Assembly (NCBI RefSeq): GCF_021353235.1
Contig: NZ_JAJTWT010000005.1
Span: 186,001 to 250,000 of the forward strand
From: Pelomonas caseinilytica
GTDB taxonomy: Bacteria > Pseudomonadota > Gammaproteobacteria > Burkholderiales > Burkholderiaceae_C
Direction of reading: 5' to 3'
Length of the DNA: 64,000 nucleotides
The notes under the pieces are model-generated. The model saw nothing but the letters and a program-made list of their open reading frames with translations. It was not told where the DNA came from and ran no database searches. Position 1 is the stretch's first letter. Every line of letters starts with the position of its first letter. Shown piece by piece: positions 18,740-28,075 of this stretch. The position numbers were made by a program, and so were the translations under genes.

Positions 18740-19914
18740 GCATCGCACCGCATCGGCCCCATGTGCTCGTGGTCCACTCCTCGGCCGAGCTGTATGGCTC
18801 GGACAAATCCCTGCTGGACCTCGTGCAGGCCCGACGCGAGGAGTTCGAGTTCACGGTGGCCCTGCCCGAGGATGGCCCCCTCGTTCCGCTGCTGAGGGCC
18901 GCTGGCGCGCGGGTGGCGGCGATGGACGTCTGCAAGGTCAAGCGCGACATGCTCAAGCCCGCGGGCCTGCTGGCCGTCTGGCGCAGCACCCGGCGCAGCC
19001 TGCCGGCACTGCAGGCGCTGGCGGGGGACCGGCCCTTCGACCTCGTCTACTCCAACACCATGGCCGTGCTCGGCGGCGCCCTGCTGGCGCGGCGCGCCGG
19101 TCTGCCTCATGTGTGGCATGTGCGCGAGATCGTCGCCAACTCGCGCCTGATGACCTGGGGCTTTCGCGCCCTGGCCCTGTGGCTGGGCACGCGGCTGGTC
19201 TGCAACTCCGGCCAGACGCGCGCGTGGATCGCCGGCCCGGGGCTGAAGAAGCGCTGCGATGTGGTCTGGAACGGCGTGGAGCTGTCGGTGTCGACGCAGG
19301 GCCGGGAGCAGGAACGCAGAGCCCTGGGCTATGGCCCGCAGGATCTCGTCTTCTGCTTCGTCGGTCGGCTCAATGCCTGGAAGGGCCAGTTGCTCGCCGT
19401 CGAGGCCTTTGAGCGGCTGCAGGCGCGCGCGCCGGGCCGTCACCGGTTGTTGATCGTCGGTTCTTCCTTCGCCGGCCAGGAGCACTTCGAGGCCGAACTG
19501 ACGGCACGGCTGGCGGCCTCACCCTGTCGCAACGCCATCCAGCGCCTGCCCTTTCGCGACGATATCGACAGCATCTGGCAGGCCGCAGACGTCGTGCTCG
19601 TGCCCAGCCTCGAGCCCGAGCCCTTCGGCCGCGTCGCCATCGAGGCCATGGCCCATGCCCGGCCGGTCATCGCCGCCGCCCATGGCGGCCTGGTGGAGAT
19701 CGTGGACGACGGGCGCACCGGCCTGCTCTTCACCCCCCGCGACGCCGAGGCCCTGGCCCAGGCCATGCAGCGCCTGAGCGCCGATCCGGCGCTGCGGCAG
19801 AGCATGGGTGCGGCAGGCCGCGAACGCCAGGCGTCGCTGTTCTCCGTCGCCGCTTATGCCGAGCGCATGGCCCGCGTCTTCAAGCAAACGCTGACCCGTC
19901 ACAACCAGGCATGA
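18736..19914 (+). CDS. Glycosyltransferase family 4
   Basis: 392 residues. Two Rossmann halves: VLVVHSSAELYGSDKSLLDL at the start and FCFVGRLNAWKGQLLAVEAF near residue 210 (donor half). The E-x7-E motif is complete in EPEPFGRVAIEAM near 294, followed by PVIAAAHGGLVEIVDDGRTGLLF. A retaining transferase acting in the cytoplasm on the lipid-linked repeat unit. Overlaps genes on both sides by four bases. Confidence 0.93.
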   Translation: MSIAPHRPHVLVVHSSAELYGSDKSLLDLVQARREEFEFTVALPEDGPLVPLLRAAGARVAAMDVCKVKRDMLKPAGLLAVWRSTRRSLPALQALAGDRPFDLVYSNTMAVLGGALLARRAGLPHVWHVREIVANSRLMTWGFRALALWLGTRLVCNSGQTRAWIAGPGLKKRCDVVWNGVELSVSTQGREQERRALGYGPQDLVFCFVGRLNAWKGQLLAVEAFERLQARAPGRHRLLIVGSSFAGQEHFEAELTARLAASPCRNAIQRLPFRDDIDSIWQAADVVLVPSLEPEPFGRVAIEAMAHARPVIAAAHGGLVEIVDDGRTGLLFTPRDAEALAQAMQRLSADPALRQSMGAAGRERQASLFSVAAYAERMARVFKQTLTRHNQA

Positions 19915-21059
19915 ACAAGCCCACTCCCACCCTACGCATCCTCGGCATCCGCGGCGTGCCCGCTGCGCACGGCGGCTTCGAGACCTTCGCCGAGCGGCTG
20001 GCGTTGGACCTCGTGCAGCGCGGCTGGCGCGTCATCGTCTACTGCCAGCAGGAGGGCAGGGAGGCGCTGCCCGACGACGAATGGCGGGGCGTCGAGCGGG
20101 TCAACATCGCCGTGCCGGGCGATGGCCCCGGCAGCACCATCCGCTTCGATTGGCGCTCCACCCTTCACGCGGCCAGGCACCCGGACCTCTGCCTCGTGCT
20201 GGGCTACAACACGGCGGCATTCGTCGCGGCGCTGCGGCTGCGCGGCGTGACGACGGTCATCAACATGGACGGCATCGAGTGGAGCCGTGCCAAGTGGGGA
20301 CCGGCGGCCAAGACGTGGTTCTGGCTCAATGAGCGCGCGGGCGCGTGGCTCGGCCACTACCTGGTGGCCGACCACCCGGAGATTGCGCGCCACCTGGCCA
20401 CGCGGGCATCGCCGCGCAAGATCCACACCATTGCCTACGGCGCAGACCGCGTGGCGCAGGCCGACGCGGCACCGGTGCAGGCGCTGGGCCTGCGGCCAGG
20501 CGAGTACGCCAGCGTGATTGCACGGCCGGAGCCCGAGAACTCGCTGCTGGAGATCGTGCGGGCGTTCTCGCGCCGCCGTCGCGGCCGGCAGCTGGCTGTG
20601 TTAGGCAACTACTCGGCGGCCAACCCATACCACGAGGCGGTGCGGCGCAGCGCGAGCGACGAGGTGCTGTTCCTCGGCGCCATCTACGACCGGCAGGTTG
20701 TGGCGGCGCTGCGCCTGCACAGCGCGCTCTACGTGCACGGTCACCAGGTGGGCGGCACCAACCCGTCGCTGGTGGAGGCGCTGGGGGCGGGCAATGCCGT
20801 GGTGGCGCACGACAACCCGTTCAACCGCTGGGTGGCCGGTCCGCAGGCCGCCTACTTTGGCGACGAGGCGGCGCTGGCGGCGCAGTTCGACGCGCTGCTG
20901 GACGCACCCGAGCGGCTGCAGGCCATGCGCCAGGCCAGCCTGGACCGCCATCAGCAGGCGTTCCAGTGGCCGGACATCCTGGCGCAGTACCGCGAGCTGC
21001 TTGAACTGGCCGGCGGCTTTTCGACGAGCCGCCCGGCTGCCATGGCCGATTCGCAGTAG
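19911..21059 (+). CDS. Glycosyltransferase with DUF1972 N-terminal domain, rhamnosyltransferase-like
   Basis: 382 residues, last gene of the first plus-strand EPS run. The N-terminus LRILGIRGVPAAHGGFETFAERLA is the DUF1972 signature found in WchF-type beta-1,4-rhamnosyltransferases; INMDGIEWSRAKW near residue 118 is the second hallmark. The C-terminal half has VHGHQVGGTNPSLVEALGAG, the family's E-containing donor site. Rhamnose transfer is plausible because a full dTDP-rhamnose pathway is encoded at 27519-30915, but the donor is inferred. After its stop the plus strand has 425 bases without a gene. Confidence 0.88.
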   Translation: MNKPTPTLRILGIRGVPAAHGGFETFAERLALDLVQRGWRVIVYCQQEGREALPDDEWRGVERVNIAVPGDGPGSTIRFDWRSTLHAARHPDLCLVLGYNTAAFVAALRLRGVTTVINMDGIEWSRAKWGPAAKTWFWLNERAGAWLGHYLVADHPEIARHLATRASPRKIHTIAYGADRVAQADAAPVQALGLRPGEYASVIARPEPENSLLEIVRAFSRRRRGRQLAVLGNYSAANPYHEAVRRSASDEVLFLGAIYDRQVVAALRLHSALYVHGHQVGGTNPSLVEALGAGNAVVAHDNPFNRWVAGPQAAYFGDEAALAAQFDALLDAPERLQAMRQASLDRHQQAFQWPDILAQYRELLELAGGFSTSRPAAMADSQ

Positions 21060-21130
21060 AGCAATCGACCGCGCGCCCGCTTTGTGTCAGCGAAGCTGGA
21101 AGGGAGTAGCGGAGAAAACCAGATGCGATT

Positions 21131-21270
21131 TTTGCCGTCGGGCAAAGGCAGCTATACGCTGCCCTGCTCACCCGGAGCAGCGCATTTTGAAGCACTGGAG
21201 CGGCTGGGCCGCACGCGGCTCCCGGCCCAGCGACTGTAGGCGGGGCGCGTCCGCCGCCAGGGCGGGCGCG
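21131..21270. repeat. Five back-to-back perfect or near-perfect hairpins
   Basis: Stems read directly: TTTGCC/GGCAAA (21131-21146), GGCAGC/GCTGCC (21147-21163), CTGCTC/GAGCAG (21164-21180), GCTGGGCCG/CGGCCCAGC (21203-21231) and CGCGTCCGCC/GGCGGGCGCG with one G-T pair (21246-21270). The first three follow each other with no spacer. They lie 70 bases after the last gene of the first EPS run. No clear T run follows on the plus strand. Confidence 0.75.
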
Positions 21271-21440
21271 TAGGCCAGCACCACGCCGAGCAGGGGGCGG
21301 ATCAGAGGGCGGCGAGAGGGCGGCGCAGGGACATGCGGAGGGTTGCGGGAGATGCCGGTCGTGCAGTGGAGCCGGCGTTGTCGGCGACGCCTTGCAACCC
21401 CGATAAAACGCGCACCCAAGCCCGACACCGAGACAGCAAA

Positions 21441-21464
21441 GGGAAAGGCACCCGAAGGTGCCTT
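21441..21464 (-). terminator. Intrinsic terminator of the beta-helix lipoprotein gene
   Basis: Read on the minus strand: AAGGCACC-TTCG-GGTGCCTT followed by TCCCTTT. An eight-base perfect stem closed by a TTCG tetraloop and followed by a T-rich tail, 20 bases after the stop codon of the minus-strand gene. Confidence 0.85.
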
Positions 21465-21484
21465 GAGGGGTGGAGACGGGAGGC

Positions 21485-24400
21485 TCAGCGGCGCCAGCTC
21501 GAGTCGGCGCGCAGGTACAGCTGCGAGCTGCCGGCGGTCAGCGTCTGGGGCAGCGTCACCGGAACACCGTCGATGGTGGTTGCGCTGCAGCCGGCCGGCC
21601 AGCCCAGCGAGGCGCAAGTGACCGTGCTGCTCTGGCCTACCGGCGCGGTGGCGACTGCGGCCCAGTCGGCGGTGGTGGAGAACGAGAAGCCGGTGATCTC
21701 GCGGACCGACACCGAGTCGAACCGCACGGAAACGCCGGGCGTCTTGACCTGCAGGTTCACACGCGCCAGGTCGCTTGACTTCGGCGTGAAGAAGGCTTCG
21801 TAGCGAATGACCTGGCCGGCGCTGCCGCTCAGCGCCACCGACGAGGTGTAGCCGGCGGTGGCCATGTTGTCCCAGGGTGTTGCATTGCGGCTGATGTAAG
21901 GCCAGCCCAGCGTGGCCGCGCCACCCAACGTCGCGGTGTAGGCATACAGGTGCGGGGCACCGGCGCGCATCACGAAAGCGGGACTGGCGATCCAGTCGTT
22001 GCTGGTGCCAGCCGTCAACTGCACGCAGGTGCCAACGCAGCCGCCGCCGGAGGAGGCGCTGGCGCTGCCGCCGCTGCCCGCATTGCTGAACCAGCTGTTC
22101 CAGGCGCCGAAGCCGCTGTCGAAGTTGCCGCCGGGCACGAGCTCGGGGCCGAGAGTCAGTTGGTACAGAGCAAACGCCATAGGCGTGGCGGTCGGCGCGT
22201 CGAGGCGGTTAAAGGTGGCCCAGGTGGCTGAGCTCATCCGCGTGTCTTCGGTGTTCGAACGCAGCCAGGCGTGCACACCGTCCGCGCTGCCGTCGAAACG
22301 CACCACCTGGTTGCCCGTGAAGGTGTTGTTGCCGGAACTGATCGACGAGGCGGCACCGAAATTGTTGAAGAACCAGATGGGGTACGACTCGCTGAAGGTC
22401 GGCAGCGCTGGGAACTGGTTCACCGCCGACTTGACCGGCACGAACTGGTTGTTGCGCCAGATGTTGCCGACCAGATAGTCGCGATCGGTCTGGTCGTTGC
22501 TTGCCGTGATCGCAGCCCGTGTCGGGAGCCACACCCGGTTCGACTCGAAGACATTGTTCGAGCCGTTGCGCAGCACCAGGCCGAAGGGCACGTCGCGGAC
22601 CACGTTGTTGCGCACCGTCACCCCGTGCGAGAAGTCGTCCAGGAAGATGCCGCCGACGACGTCGATGCCGGGGCCAACAGCGCCTTCGGCGTTCGGCCTG
22701 CCGCCCTGGACCTGGTTAAGCTCGACCGTGGCGAGTTGGGTCGAGCCCGTCAGCTTGGGGCCGTTCCAGGTATAGATGGCGGCGCAGTCCGACAGGCGCA
22801 CGCAGTAGCGTGTCACCGCGTTGTTCATGACGGTGCTGCCGCCTGTTCCGGAGAAGCGGATGCCGTGGTAGGCCGTACCGTCGACGATGTTGTTGAGGAT
22901 CTTTGCCCCCTTGCCGCCTTCAATGGCCGCATGCGACCAGCCCGGGTAGCTGATGGTGCCGGTGTCAGTCACGTTGTTGTCGCTGATCGTGGTGGCGCCG
23001 CCGAAGACGGCATCGATGCCGTAGACGAAGTTGTTGCTGATGCGGCTGCTGCGGATCGTCGCGCCGGGCAGGGTTTCGTCCTGCACCACAGAGACGCCTG
23101 TCTCGCCGTTGCCGCTGGCCTCGATCCGCTCGACCAACGCGCCGCTCGCGTCCATGAGCAGCAGGCCTTTGACGCGGGCCATGCGCACGGCGATGTCGCG
23201 CACGCCGACGGTGGTGCGGTTGGCAACGCGCAGGGCGATGTCGCGCACGCTGCCTTCAACGGTGCGGCTGTTGAGGTCTGCCTGGGCCGTGCTCGACGAC
23301 GGATAGACGTAGAGGCGGTTGTTGACGGTGTCGTGGAAGAACTCGCCCGGCGCGTCCAGCATCCAGAGCTTGTCTTCGAGCACATAGCCTTCGCCGGCGT
23401 CCATGGTGTAGTCGGTACCGGTCGCCAGCGTCAGGGTGCCGGACGCGTAGCCGGCGATGCGGCGCGACTCGATCATCCACGCCGACGTACGTGCGTAGAC
23501 CGTGGCACCTTCGATGTCCTTGCCGGAGAGGGCTGCGAGATCACCATCGGCAACGCGGATGGACCACTTGGCGCCACCGCCGAGTGAATTGACCAGCGCA
23601 TAGCCTTGAGACGTCGAGGTGGCGTTCGGCCAGCGGGCGGTTGCCTGCGACGTGCCATCGATGAACAGGCGGCGGATCTTGGGGGTGCCCGCCGGCACGG
23701 CGCGCGACCAGACGTTGCCGGACTTGGTCCAGCCGCCGTTGAACAGGTCGGCGCCTGAAATGACCGCCTTGGCCGTGGCGCACTCGGTGCCGTAGCCGGC
23801 GATGTTGGTCCCGTTGGCCAGTTGGATGCCGTCCAGCGCCAGGGATTCGCGCCAGACCTGGCCGCACCGCAGGAATACGCTCTGGCCGGTTGTCAGGCGG
23901 GCTTCGGTCGCCTTGCGCAGGGTCTTCCAGGGCAGGGCCTGGGTGCCCGGGTTGGTGTCGCTGCCGGCCGAGGCGTCGATGTAGACGCCCGTGCTCCCCG
24001 TCGCGCTCACGGCGCCGCCAGGCAGCTGGAAGCGCAGGGCGCCGTTCCAGAACAAGCCTTCCTGGCCCGGCATGGTGTCGACACCGTCAAAGGCGGCGCT
24101 GCCGCTGCCGCGGTCGAACACCACGCCCGACCCCGTGGAGGCGTAGGTCTGGCCACCCACCGTGATTGAATTGACCCACAGGTTGCGGTCGATGCCACTG
24201 ACGACGGCGTCATTGGTGTAGACGATGTCCACGGCGCTGCCCGGACCCAGGTCGGCCACGGTGAAGCTGTAGTCCTGCAGAGTGGTGGAGCGGACTTCGG
24301 TCGTTGCCACGAGCAGGCCGTTGACACGGATCTCGATGGTGGGGCCGACGTTGCCGGCCAGCACCCCGCGAGCCCGGACGACCAGCGCGGTGCCGGTGGT

Positions 24401-24655
24401 GGTCGTGGTCGTGGCCAGAGGCTTCGCGGTGGCGTCGGCGACGGAGGCGGCGCCATCGGCGGTCGAGGTACCCGCAGCGGCGGCGGTCACGGGGGCCGAA
24501 GCTGCCGTGCCGGCGGAGGCGCCTGCGACAGAAGGGGTTTCTGCTGACGAGCCGCCGCCTCCCCCTCCGCATGCGGCAAGCAGGGCGCTGGAAGTCAGCA
24601 GGCCTGCCAAAGCTCCCTTGCGGGTGTCTAGAAGAATGTGAAAGCGTCGCGTCAT
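21485..24655 (-). CDS. Large beta-helix lipoprotein with carbohydrate-binding modules
   Basis: 1056 residues from the ATG at 24655; a TTG 12 bases upstream is less likely. Lipobox LLAAC near residue 29, followed by a run of Gly that can serve as a tether. Domain order: a Ca-dependent xylan-binding-type module (about 75-200; YTNDAVVSGIDRNLWVNSI is its hallmark), a right-handed beta-helix (about 225-760) that opens YIDASAGSDTNPGTQALPWK, and a jelly-roll-like module near 860-1010 (LVPGGNFDSGFGAWNSWF). The helix shares RLSDCAAIYTW (about 616-626) with the secreted protein at 14596-16416. Surface-anchored binding or cleavage of the EPS is a reasonable inference; no catalytic residues are identified. 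Single gene with its own terminator. Confidence 0.85.
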   Translation of the reverse strand: MTRRFHILLDTRKGALAGLLTSSALLAACGGGGGGSSAETPSVAGASAGTAASAPVTAAAAGTSTADGAASVADATAKPLATTTTTTGTALVVRARGVLAGNVGPTIEIRVNGLLVATTEVRSTTLQDYSFTVADLGPGSAVDIVYTNDAVVSGIDRNLWVNSITVGGQTYASTGSGVVFDRGSGSAAFDGVDTMPGQEGLFWNGALRFQLPGGAVSATGSTGVYIDASAGSDTNPGTQALPWKTLRKATEARLTTGQSVFLRCGQVWRESLALDGIQLANGTNIAGYGTECATAKAVISGADLFNGGWTKSGNVWSRAVPAGTPKIRRLFIDGTSQATARWPNATSTSQGYALVNSLGGGAKWSIRVADGDLAALSGKDIEGATVYARTSAWMIESRRIAGYASGTLTLATGTDYTMDAGEGYVLEDKLWMLDAPGEFFHDTVNNRLYVYPSSSTAQADLNSRTVEGSVRDIALRVANRTTVGVRDIAVRMARVKGLLLMDASGALVERIEASGNGETGVSVVQDETLPGATIRSSRISNNFVYGIDAVFGGATTISDNNVTDTGTISYPGWSHAAIEGGKGAKILNNIVDGTAYHGIRFSGTGGSTVMNNAVTRYCVRLSDCAAIYTWNGPKLTGSTQLATVELNQVQGGRPNAEGAVGPGIDVVGGIFLDDFSHGVTVRNNVVRDVPFGLVLRNGSNNVFESNRVWLPTRAAITASNDQTDRDYLVGNIWRNNQFVPVKSAVNQFPALPTFSESYPIWFFNNFGAASSISSGNNTFTGNQVVRFDGSADGVHAWLRSNTEDTRMSSATWATFNRLDAPTATPMAFALYQLTLGPELVPGGNFDSGFGAWNSWFSNAGSGGSASASSGGGCVGTCVQLTAGTSNDWIASPAFVMRAGAPHLYAYTATLGGAATLGWPYISRNATPWDNMATAGYTSSVALSGSAGQVIRYEAFFTPKSSDLARVNLQVKTPGVSVRFDSVSVREITGFSFSTTADWAAVATAPVGQSSTVTCASLGWPAGCSATTIDGVPVTLPQTLTAGSSQLYLRADSSWRR

Positions 24656-25053
24656 GGCTGGGTACAACTCGTGGGGGGTGGGCGCTGATCAGACGACGTG
24701 TTCAGCGTGTAGCCCGGATTGTCTGGAGCATGGGCTCCCGGGGCAGTGCGATATCTCGCGGTTGACGGGGGGTGGGGGTAAGGCATTGCAACGACCGAGC
24801 ACTAGTTCCCATCCCGGCGCTCCGGCTCGGGCTGAGGCCCGGCTTTCGCTGCGCGCTTGATCAGAATCAAGCGCCGTGCGGGCCGGCCGTTACGGCTTTT
24901 GACCAATCCACACATCGCATGCTGGGTGCGGGCCCCGCTTTCGAGGGGCCGCCGCCCCGAGGCGGATACGCCGGCTGGCGGAGAATGCGGTGCTGGCGAT
25001 GCGGTGCGCAGTTGCTCCGCGCCGCCCGCTGTGCATCATCTGGGAGACCCGCG
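24656..25053. other. Divergent intergenic region (lipoprotein gene / epimerase gene)
   Basis: 398 bases that must hold promoters for both strands. Seen: GGAGC/GCTCC (24725-24738), a perfect nine-base inverted repeat (24853-24874), GGCCCC/GGGGCC (24931-24950) and CCGCC/GGCGG (24952-24965). A weak sigma-54-like spacing (GG at 24776, TTGCA at 24786-24790) lies in a G run and is not relied on. No convincing sigma-70 promoter and no small gene were found. Confidence 0.6.
24853..24874. promoter_or_regulatory. Perfect inverted repeat, possible operator or hairpin
   Basis: GCGCTTGAT-CAGA-ATCAAGCGC: nine-base arms, four-base centre. It contains the AT-rich half-sites TTGAT/ATCAA in otherwise GC-rich DNA and is not followed by T residues, so a protein-binding site is as likely as an RNA hairpin. 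It lies 180 bases before the epimerase gene and 198 bases before the lipoprotein gene. Confidence 0.45.
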
Positions 25054-26061
25054 TTGAAAGTACTCGTCACCGGCGCCGCCGGCTTCATCGGCATGCATGT
25101 CAGCCAGATCCTGCTGGCACGCGGCGACCAGGTCGTCGGCCTGGACAACCTGAACGACTACTACAGCCCGCAGCTCAAGCATGACCGCCTGGCGCGGCTG
25201 ACGCCCAAGCCGGGCTTCAGCTTCGTCAAGATGGACGTGGCCGACCGCGAGGGCATGGCCAAGCTCTTCGCGGAGCAGCGCTTCGACCGGGTCGTCCACT
25301 TGGCCGCGCAGGCCGGGGTGCGCTATTCCATCGAGAACCCGCACGCCTACATCGACAGCAACATCGTCGGCTTCACCAACATCCTCGAGGGCTGCCGGCA
25401 CAACGGCGTGCAGCACCTGGCCTACGCGTCGAGTTCCAGCGTCTACGGCGGCAACACGCTGATGCCCTTCTCGGAGCACCACAGCGTCGACCACCCCATC
25501 AGCCTCTACGCCGCGACCAAGAAGGCCAACGAGCTGATGGCCCACACCTACTCCCACCTGTTCGGCCTGCCGACCACGGGCCTGCGCTTCTTCACGGTCT
25601 ATGGCCCGTGGGGACGGCCGGACATGGCCCTCTTCCTGTTCACCAAGGCCATCATCGAAGGCCGGCCCATCAACGTGTTCAACCACGGCAAGATGATCCG
25701 CGACTTCACCTACATCGACGACATCGCCGAAGGCGTGGTGCGGGTGCTGGACCGCACGGCCGAGCCCGACCCGAACTACGACCCCGTCAAGGCGGACCCG
25801 GCGCGCTCCAGCGCCCCCTATCGGGTGTTCAACATCGGCAACCACGCGCCCATCCAGCTGATGAGCTTCATCGAGGCCATCGAGCAGGCCGTCGGGCGCG
25901 AGGCGGTGAAGAACTTCATGCCCATGCAGGACGGCGACGTGCCCGCCACGCACGCCGACGTCGAGGAACTGGCGGCCTGGACCGGCTTCCGTCCGGCCAT
26001 GCCCGTGCCCGAAGGCATCCAGCGCTTTGTCACCTGGTATCGGGACTACTACAAGGTCTGA
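25054..26061 (+). CDS. UDP-glucuronate 4-epimerase (NAD-dependent epimerase/dehydratase)
   Basis: 335 residues from a TTG start at 25054. No ATG fits; GGGAG lies eight bases upstream and [15 protein letters not shown] follows at once, so the TTG is well supported. An extended SDR enzyme with the NAD loop [16 protein letters not shown] and YAATKKANE (catalytic Tyr, Lys). [27 protein letters not shown] and the C-terminal match the LpsL/CapI group, which interconverts UDP-glucuronate and UDP-galacturonate. The next gene, ugd, makes its substrate, so the two form a UDP-uronate operon for the EPS. Confidence 0.9.
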   Translation: MKVLVTGAAGFIGMHVSQILLARGDQVVGLDNLNDYYSPQLKHDRLARLTPKPGFSFVKMDVADREGMAKLFAEQRFDRVVHLAAQAGVRYSIENPHAYIDSNIVGFTNILEGCRHNGVQHLAYASSSSVYGGNTLMPFSEHHSVDHPISLYAATKKANELMAHTYSHLFGLPTTGLRFFTVYGPWGRPDMALFLFTKAIIEGRPINVFNHGKMIRDFTYIDDIAEGVVRVLDRTAEPDPNYDPVKADPARSSAPYRVFNIGNHAPIQLMSFIEAIEQAVGREAVKNFMPMQDGDVPATHADVEELAAWTGFRPAMPVPEGIQRFVTWYRDYYKV

Positions 26062-26126
26062 GCGGCATGCCACCGTCATGCGGCTGGGTTACAAACGCGT
26101 GAACTGCAGTTGAACAAGGACTAGGA

Positions 26127-27452
26127 ATGAAAGTCACCGCGATCGGCACCGGCTATGTGGGCCTGGTCACCGGCGCCTGCCTCGCCGAGATGGGCAACCA
26201 CGTGGTCTGCCTGGACGTGAATCCCGAGAAGATCCGCGTCCTCAACGACGGCGAGATCCCGATCCACGAGCCGGGCCTGCTGGAGGTGGTGCGCCGCAAT
26301 GTCGCGGCAGGTCGCCTGCAGTTCACGACCGACGTGGACATGGCCGTGCAGCACGGCACGCTGCTCTTCATCGGCGTGGGCACCCCGCCGGACGAGGATG
26401 GCTCGGCCGACCTGCAGTACGTGGTCGCGGCGGCCCGCTCCATCGGCCAGCGCATGACCGACTACAAGGTCATCATCGACAAGAGCACCGTGCCCGTCGG
26501 CACCGCCGACAAGGTGCGCGCCGCCGTCAAGGAAGAGCTGGACAAGCGCGGCCTGGGCGGCATGTCCTATGCCGTCGTGTCCAACCCCGAGTTCCTGAAG
26601 GAAGGTGCTGCGGTCGACGACTTCATGAAGCCCGACCGCATCATCGTCGGCTCCGACGACGAGCAGGCCACGTTGCTGATGCGCGCGCTGTACGCGCCCT
26701 TCAACCGCACCCAGGACCGCATGCTGGTCATGGACGTGAAGAGCGCCGAGTTCACCAAGTACGCCGCCAACGCCATGCTGGCCACGCGCATCAGCTTCAT
26801 GAACGAGCTGGCCCTGCTGGCCGAGAAGGTGGGCGCGGACATCGAACTCGTGCGCCGCGGCATCGGCTCGGACCCGCGCATCGGCTACCAGTTCCTCTAC
26901 GCGGGTGCGGGCTATGGCGGCTCCTGCTTCCCCAAGGACGTCAAGGCCCTGGTCAGGACGGCGGCGGACAACGGCATCCCGCTGAAGGTGCTGACCGCCG
27001 TGGAAGAGGCCAACGAGCGCCAGAAGCGCGTGCTCGTGGACAAGGTCGTCAGCCGTTTCGGTGGCGATCTCAAGGGCCGCCGCTTCGCGATGTGGGGCCT
27101 GGCCTTCAAGCCCAACACCGACGACATGCGCGAGGCGCCGTCGCTGGTCATCATCGACGAGCTGACCAAGCGAGGCGCGACGGTGGCCGCCTACGACCCG
27201 GTCTCCATGTCCGAGACGGCCCGCATCCTGGGCCCCCGCGACGACGTGAGCCTGGTGGAGCGCGCGGAAGCCGCGCTGCAAGGCGCCGACGCCTTGCTCA
27301 TCGTGACGGAGTGGAAGGAGTTCCGCACGCCGGATTTCGATGCCATCAAGGCGGTGCTGAAGTCGCCGGTGGTCTTCGACGGCCGCAACCTCTACGACCC
27401 CAAGCTGATGAAGGCCCTGGGCATCGAGTACAGCGGCATCGGACGGGGCTGA
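26127..27452 (+). CDS. ugd: UDP-glucose 6-dehydrogenase
   Basis: 441 residues, ATG with AGGA just upstream. Oxidises UDP-glucose to UDP-glucuronate with two NAD. N-terminal NAD-binding [31 protein letters not shown] near residue 153, catalytic Cys267 in YGGSCFPKD, and [16 protein letters not shown] near 325 in the C-terminal UDP-binding domain. The GTP/UDP type cannot be separated from GDP-mannose dehydrogenase by every motif, but the pairing with the epimerase favours UDP-glucose. A strong terminator follows 24 bases after the stop. Confidence 0.95.
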   Translation: MKVTAIGTGYVGLVTGACLAEMGNHVVCLDVNPEKIRVLNDGEIPIHEPGLLEVVRRNVAAGRLQFTTDVDMAVQHGTLLFIGVGTPPDEDGSADLQYVVAAARSIGQRMTDYKVIIDKSTVPVGTADKVRAAVKEELDKRGLGGMSYAVVSNPEFLKEGAAVDDFMKPDRIIVGSDDEQATLLMRALYAPFNRTQDRMLVMDVKSAEFTKYAANAMLATRISFMNELALLAEKVGADIELVRRGIGSDPRIGYQFLYAGAGYGGSCFPKDVKALVRTAADNGIPLKVLTAVEEANERQKRVLVDKVVSRFGGDLKGRRFAMWGLAFKPNTDDMREAPSLVIIDELTKRGATVAAYDPVSMSETARILGPRDDVSLVERAEAALQGADALLIVTEWKEFRTPDFDAIKAVLKSPVVFDGRNLYDPKLMKALGIEYSGIGRG

Positions 27453-27475
27453 GCGGCATTGCCGCGCCCAAGCGC

Positions 27476-27504
27476 AAACGCCCTCCGTCGGAGGGCGTTT
27501 TTCA
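27476..27504. terminator. Bidirectional intrinsic terminator between ugd and rfbC
   Basis: CGCCCTCC-GTC-GGAGGGCG (27479-27497) followed by TTTTT on the plus strand and preceded by AAA, which gives TTT on the minus strand. It serves convergent genes ending at 27452 (plus) and 27519 (minus). Confidence 0.9.
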
Positions 27505-27518
27505 TGGGCGCGGGCCTC

Positions 27519-28070
27519 TCAGTCGAAGGTCTTGGCGTCGGCCAGCAGCGGCGCGGCCACGTCCTTGGCCGACAGCTGCGGCGTGAGGCCTTCGACGGGC
27601 CAGGCGACGCCGATGGTCGGGTCGTCCCAGCGCACGGCGCCCTCGCATTCGGGGGCGTAGCGGCCGCTGGTCTTGTAGAGGAAGTCGGCCGTCTCGCTGA
27701 TGACGACGAAGCCGTGGGCGAAGCCGGGCGGGATCCACAGCTGACGCTGGTTCTCGGCGGACAGTTCATAACCCACCCAGCGGCCGAAGTTGGGGCTGGA
27801 GCGGCGCATGTCCACCGCCACGTCGAAGACGGCGCCCGCCACGCAGCGCACCAGCTTGCCCTGGGCATGCGGCGCGAGCTGGTAGTGCAGGCCGCGCAGC
27901 ACGCCGCGGGCCGAGCGCGAATGGTTGTCCTGCACGAAATGGATTTCCTGGCCGAGGGCGGCGTTGAAGCGGGCCTCGTTCCAGCTTTCCATGAAGAAGC
28001 CGCGCGCGTCGCCGAAGACCTGCGGCTCGATCAGCAGGACCTCGGGCAGGGTGGTGGGAGTGACCTTCAT
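27519..28070 (-). CDS. rfbC: dTDP-4-dehydrorhamnose 3,5-epimerase
   Basis: 183 residues, typical length. Cupin-fold epimerase: FGDARGFFMESWNEARF near residue 19, FVQDNHSRSARGVLRGLHYQ with catalytic His62, WIPPGFAHGF near 112 and DFLYKTS with catalytic Tyr132. Third step of dTDP-L-rhamnose synthesis. Last gene of the minus-strand EPS block, five bases after rfbA. Confidence 0.96.
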   Translation of the reverse strand: MKVTPTTLPEVLLIEPQVFGDARGFFMESWNEARFNAALGQEIHFVQDNHSRSARGVLRGLHYQLAPHAQGKLVRCVAGAVFDVAVDMRRSSPNFGRWVGYELSAENQRQLWIPPGFAHGFVVISETADFLYKTSGRYAPECEGAVRWDDPTIGVAWPVEGLTPQLSAKDVAAPLLADAKTFD

Positions 28071-28075
28071 CGTTG

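Larger units (their letters stand above)
21060..21484. other. Intergenic region with a run of hairpins
   Basis: 425 bases between convergent genes. No convincing gene was found. It holds five adjacent inverted repeats (21131-21270), a long-range pairing GGGTTGC (21340-21346) / GCAACCC (21394-21400) around further GC-rich stems, and a minus-strand terminator (21441-21464). A minus-strand reading frame here encodes a signal-peptide-like stretch (LLGVVLAYAPALAADAP) but has no proper start. Confidence 0.7.

Noticed and set aside
21168..21340. Minus-strand frame with a signal-peptide-like stretch (LLGVVLAYAPALAADAP)
   Set aside because: No start codon or ribosome site in frame. An ATG about 21333 begins MSLRRPLAAL but meets a stop; one frameshift would join them, so at best it is a broken remnant.
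24775..24790. Sigma-54-like spacing upstream of the epimerase gene
   Set aside because: TTGCA is good, but GG falls in a long G run and the rest of the -24 box does not match; it would leave a 250-base leader.
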